Assembly (NCBI GenBank): GCA_025456165.1 | Contig: JALOLI010000045.1 | Location: 1 to 7,948, forward strand | Source: Acidimicrobiia bacterium | GTDB taxonomy: Bacteria; Actinomycetota; Acidimicrobiia; UBA5794; UBA11373 | Length of the DNA: 7,948 bases | Direction of reading: 5' to 3' | In this document: piece by piece, positions 6,945 through 7,948 of the stretch | How the letters are laid out: the number at the start of each line of letters is the position of its first letter | How positions within the stretch are numbered: position 1 is the stretch's first letter | Position numbers and translations under genes: made by a program | The notes under the pieces: generated by a model | The model's input: only the letters and a program-made list of their open reading frames with translations | Databases searched by the model: none | What the model was told of the DNA's origin: nothing

Positions 6945-7154
6945 ATGGCTGCATTTGATGTCGACGCCTTCATCGAGCGGTTCCGCGAGCGCGCCGCCGC
7001 CGTCCGGGAACGAGGCATCCCCCCGCTCGAGGGCCAGGCCCGCCGCCGCTACGTCGAGGCCGCCGAGCAGGACCACATGGACTACTCCCTGCTGGCGGCG
7101 GCCGGGTGGGCCGTTGAAAACGGCACGCTGGTCCTGCGCATCCCCCTGCAGTAG
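6945..7154 (+). CDS. Hypothetical 69-aa soluble protein
   Basis: I do not recognise a named family. The product is 69 residues with no signal peptide, membrane segment or cysteines. The first half is probably helical and strongly charged (AFIERFRERAAAVRERG). It is followed by IPPLEG, a second charged helix (RRRYVEAAEQDHMDY), an Ala-rich helix and a short C-terminal strand-like tail (TLVLRIPL). GGAGG at 6936-6940 is four bases from the ATG at 6945. A GTG immediately before it (6942) is in frame but too close to the ribosome site. The gene has its own candidate promoter, lies on the same strand as the upstream transglycosylase-like gene 73 bp away, and is followed directly by a large inverted repeat. 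The ribosome site and gene-like composition support it as real; the function is unknown. Confidence 0.72.
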   Translation: MAAFDVDAFIERFRERAAAVRERGIPPLEGQARRRYVEAAEQDHMDYSLLAAAGWAVENGTLVLRIPLQ

Positions 7155-7156
7155 AG

Positions 7157-7247
7157 GGGGTGCGCCAATAGGCCGCCTCCTCTCGCCGGATGCCGGCCGA
7201 TGGTCCGGCGGCATCCGGCTCTGAAGCGGACCTATTTGCGCACGCCC
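7157..7247. repeat. 91-bp imperfect inverted repeat between convergent genes
   Basis: Two nested stems share one axis. The outer stem pairs GTGCGC-c-AATAGG-CCGC (7160-7176) with GCGG-a-CCTATT-t-GCGCAC (7226-7243), giving 16 pairs with one mismatch and one bulge. It is extended by GGG (7157-7159) against CCC (7245-7247) with one base bulged. The inner stem pairs GCCGGATGCCG (7185-7195) with CGGCATCCGGC (7209-7219), 11 perfect pairs, then CCG/CGG closing a six-base loop (7200-7205). It fills most of the 132-bp gap between the 69-aa gene and the convergent ThyX-like gene. It may act as a bidirectional terminator, a structured RNA, or a copy of a dispersed palindromic element. No T-run follows on either strand. 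Confidence 0.75.
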
Positions 7248-7286
7248 TAGCCGCCGGACGGGGCGCCGGCAGACTGGCCTTGTGGA

Positions 7287-7948
7287 TCAGGCCGGAGGGG
7301 AGGCCTCCCGCCGGCGAGCCTCGGCCCGTCTCTCCGACTCGAGACGCTCCAGGCCGTGCTCGCCGGGATCTACGAAACACATGGCCGCTGCCAGGGCCCG
7401 ATGGCCGGCTTGGTCGCGGATGAGGCGGTGCATCTCGGCGCAGACGCGGCGATAGCCGGGATGGCCGCCGGCCTGGGTGCGCAACTCCAGGAGGTGGAAG
7501 GCCTCGCGGGCGTTGAGTTGGACGCAGAAGCGGATCCGGTAGGCGAACGGCACGGCGTACTGGGCCACCTCCGGGCCGAGAGCCTCGGTCAGGCGGGCGT
7601 GCAGGCCCCCGGCGGCCTCCATGGCCGTGGCCCATGCGGCGGTGGCGCCGGCCTCTTGAACCCCCGGCGGGGTGACGAAGCCGTGGCGGGTGCCCAGGCG
7701 CTGCCAGTCGATGGTGAGGATGCGGTGACGCTGCAGGTCGCGGAAGATGCCGTAGTCACAGAGCAGGTCGAAGCGGTAGGCGACCCGCTCCACGCCGCGC
7801 CCGGGCTTGTGGCGGCGGTTGGCGCGCTCCCCGGCGTATGCCGCGATGAGGCGGGCCACCTCGTTGCGGGGGAGGGAATGGATGTGGCGCAGCAGCTGAT
7901 CGTCGGGCAGGTTGGTGTAGGGATAGAGCGCAGCCGCGGCCACCTTCG
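7287..7948 (-). CDS. ThyX-like (FAD-dependent thymidylate synthase family) domain protein, 5' end beyond window
   Basis: The frame is open to the right edge. The first possible start inside the window (GTG at 7943) has no ribosome site behind it, and the preceding codon joins smoothly to the conserved sequence, so the gene very likely continues beyond the window. The visible 220 residues include ERANRRHKPGR, YGIFRDLQRHR, VPFAYRIRF, LNAREAFHLLELR and GHPGYRRV. From family knowledge this matches ThyX-like proteins, and it most resembles the second half of long two-domain members found in Actinobacteria and Chloroflexi. Canonical ThyX makes dTMP from dUMP with FAD and methylene-tetrahydrofolate through the motif RHRxxSxNExSxRY. 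Here it reads RHRILTIDWQRLGTRH (7683-7730): RHR is kept, Ser becomes Thr, Asn-Glu becomes Asp-Trp, and the end becomes TRH. Thymidylate synthesis is therefore doubtful. The C-terminal tail is Arg/Glu-rich. Family call good; activity unknown. Confidence 0.83.
   Translation of the reverse strand, partial: KVAAAALYPYTNLPDDQLLRHIHSLPRNEVARLIAAYAGERANRRHKPGRGVERVAYRFDLLCDYGIFRDLQRHRILTIDWQRLGTRHGFVTPPGVQEAGATAAWATAMEAAGGLHARLTEALGPEVAQYAVPFAYRIRFCVQLNAREAFHLLELRTQAGGHPGYRRVCAEMHRLIRDQAGHRALAAAMCFVDPGEHGLERLESERRAEARRREASPPA

Noticed and set aside
5840..7018. 392-codon minus-strand frame opposite the transglycosylase-like gene
   Set aside because: It covers the signal peptide, coiled coil, linker and catalytic domain of the sense gene. 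The product is Arg/Gly low complexity with no recognisable domain.
7157..7247. Integron attC site
   Set aside because: The nested stems recall attC folding, but the required GTTRRRY/RYYYAAC core sites are absent and no integrase or cassette structure is present.

Overview
The window is very GC-rich, densely coded bacterial DNA. Start codons are often GTG or TTG, and Shine-Dalgarno sites are GGAGG-type. An actinobacterium, perhaps of the Acidimicrobiia, fits best: the replicative polymerase is of the mycobacterial DnaE1 type with a complete PHP metal site, one phosphofructokinase resembles those of actinomycetes, and the cell-wall gene has the Thr-rich linker common in such genomes. The class-level placement is inference.

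Left third (1-2113, minus strand): two paralogous phosphofructokinases lie head to tail. The downstream one (1-881, cut by the window edge) carries GGDG, the signature of ATP-dependent enzymes. The upstream one (965-2113) carries GGDD plus PKTMDND, the signature of pyrophosphate-dependent enzymes. A strong hairpin lies between them. Together they would give the cell an irreversible and a reversible step between fructose 6-phosphate and fructose 1,6-bisphosphate.

Centre (2114-5768): a 142-bp divergent promoter region separates the phosphofructokinases from dnaE. dnaE is complete and encodes the catalytic alpha subunit of DNA polymerase III (1170 aa from a TTG start). It keeps an intact PHP site, the three catalytic aspartates, a clamp-binding motif and an OB fold.

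Right third (5769-7948): next on the plus strand is an exported protein with a long coiled coil, a Thr-rich linker and a lytic-transglycosylase-like domain, followed by an unrecognised 69-aa protein. A 91-bp imperfect inverted repeat fills most of the gap to a convergent minus-strand gene. That gene encodes a diverged ThyX-like domain and runs off the right edge.

Nothing here looks like a defence system, prophage, CRISPR array or transposon. Most of the window is housekeeping. The items that merit a second look are the ATP-type/PPi-type phosphofructokinase pair, the 91-bp inverted repeat, the diverged ThyX-like protein, the coiled-coil transglycosylase and the orphan 69-aa protein.
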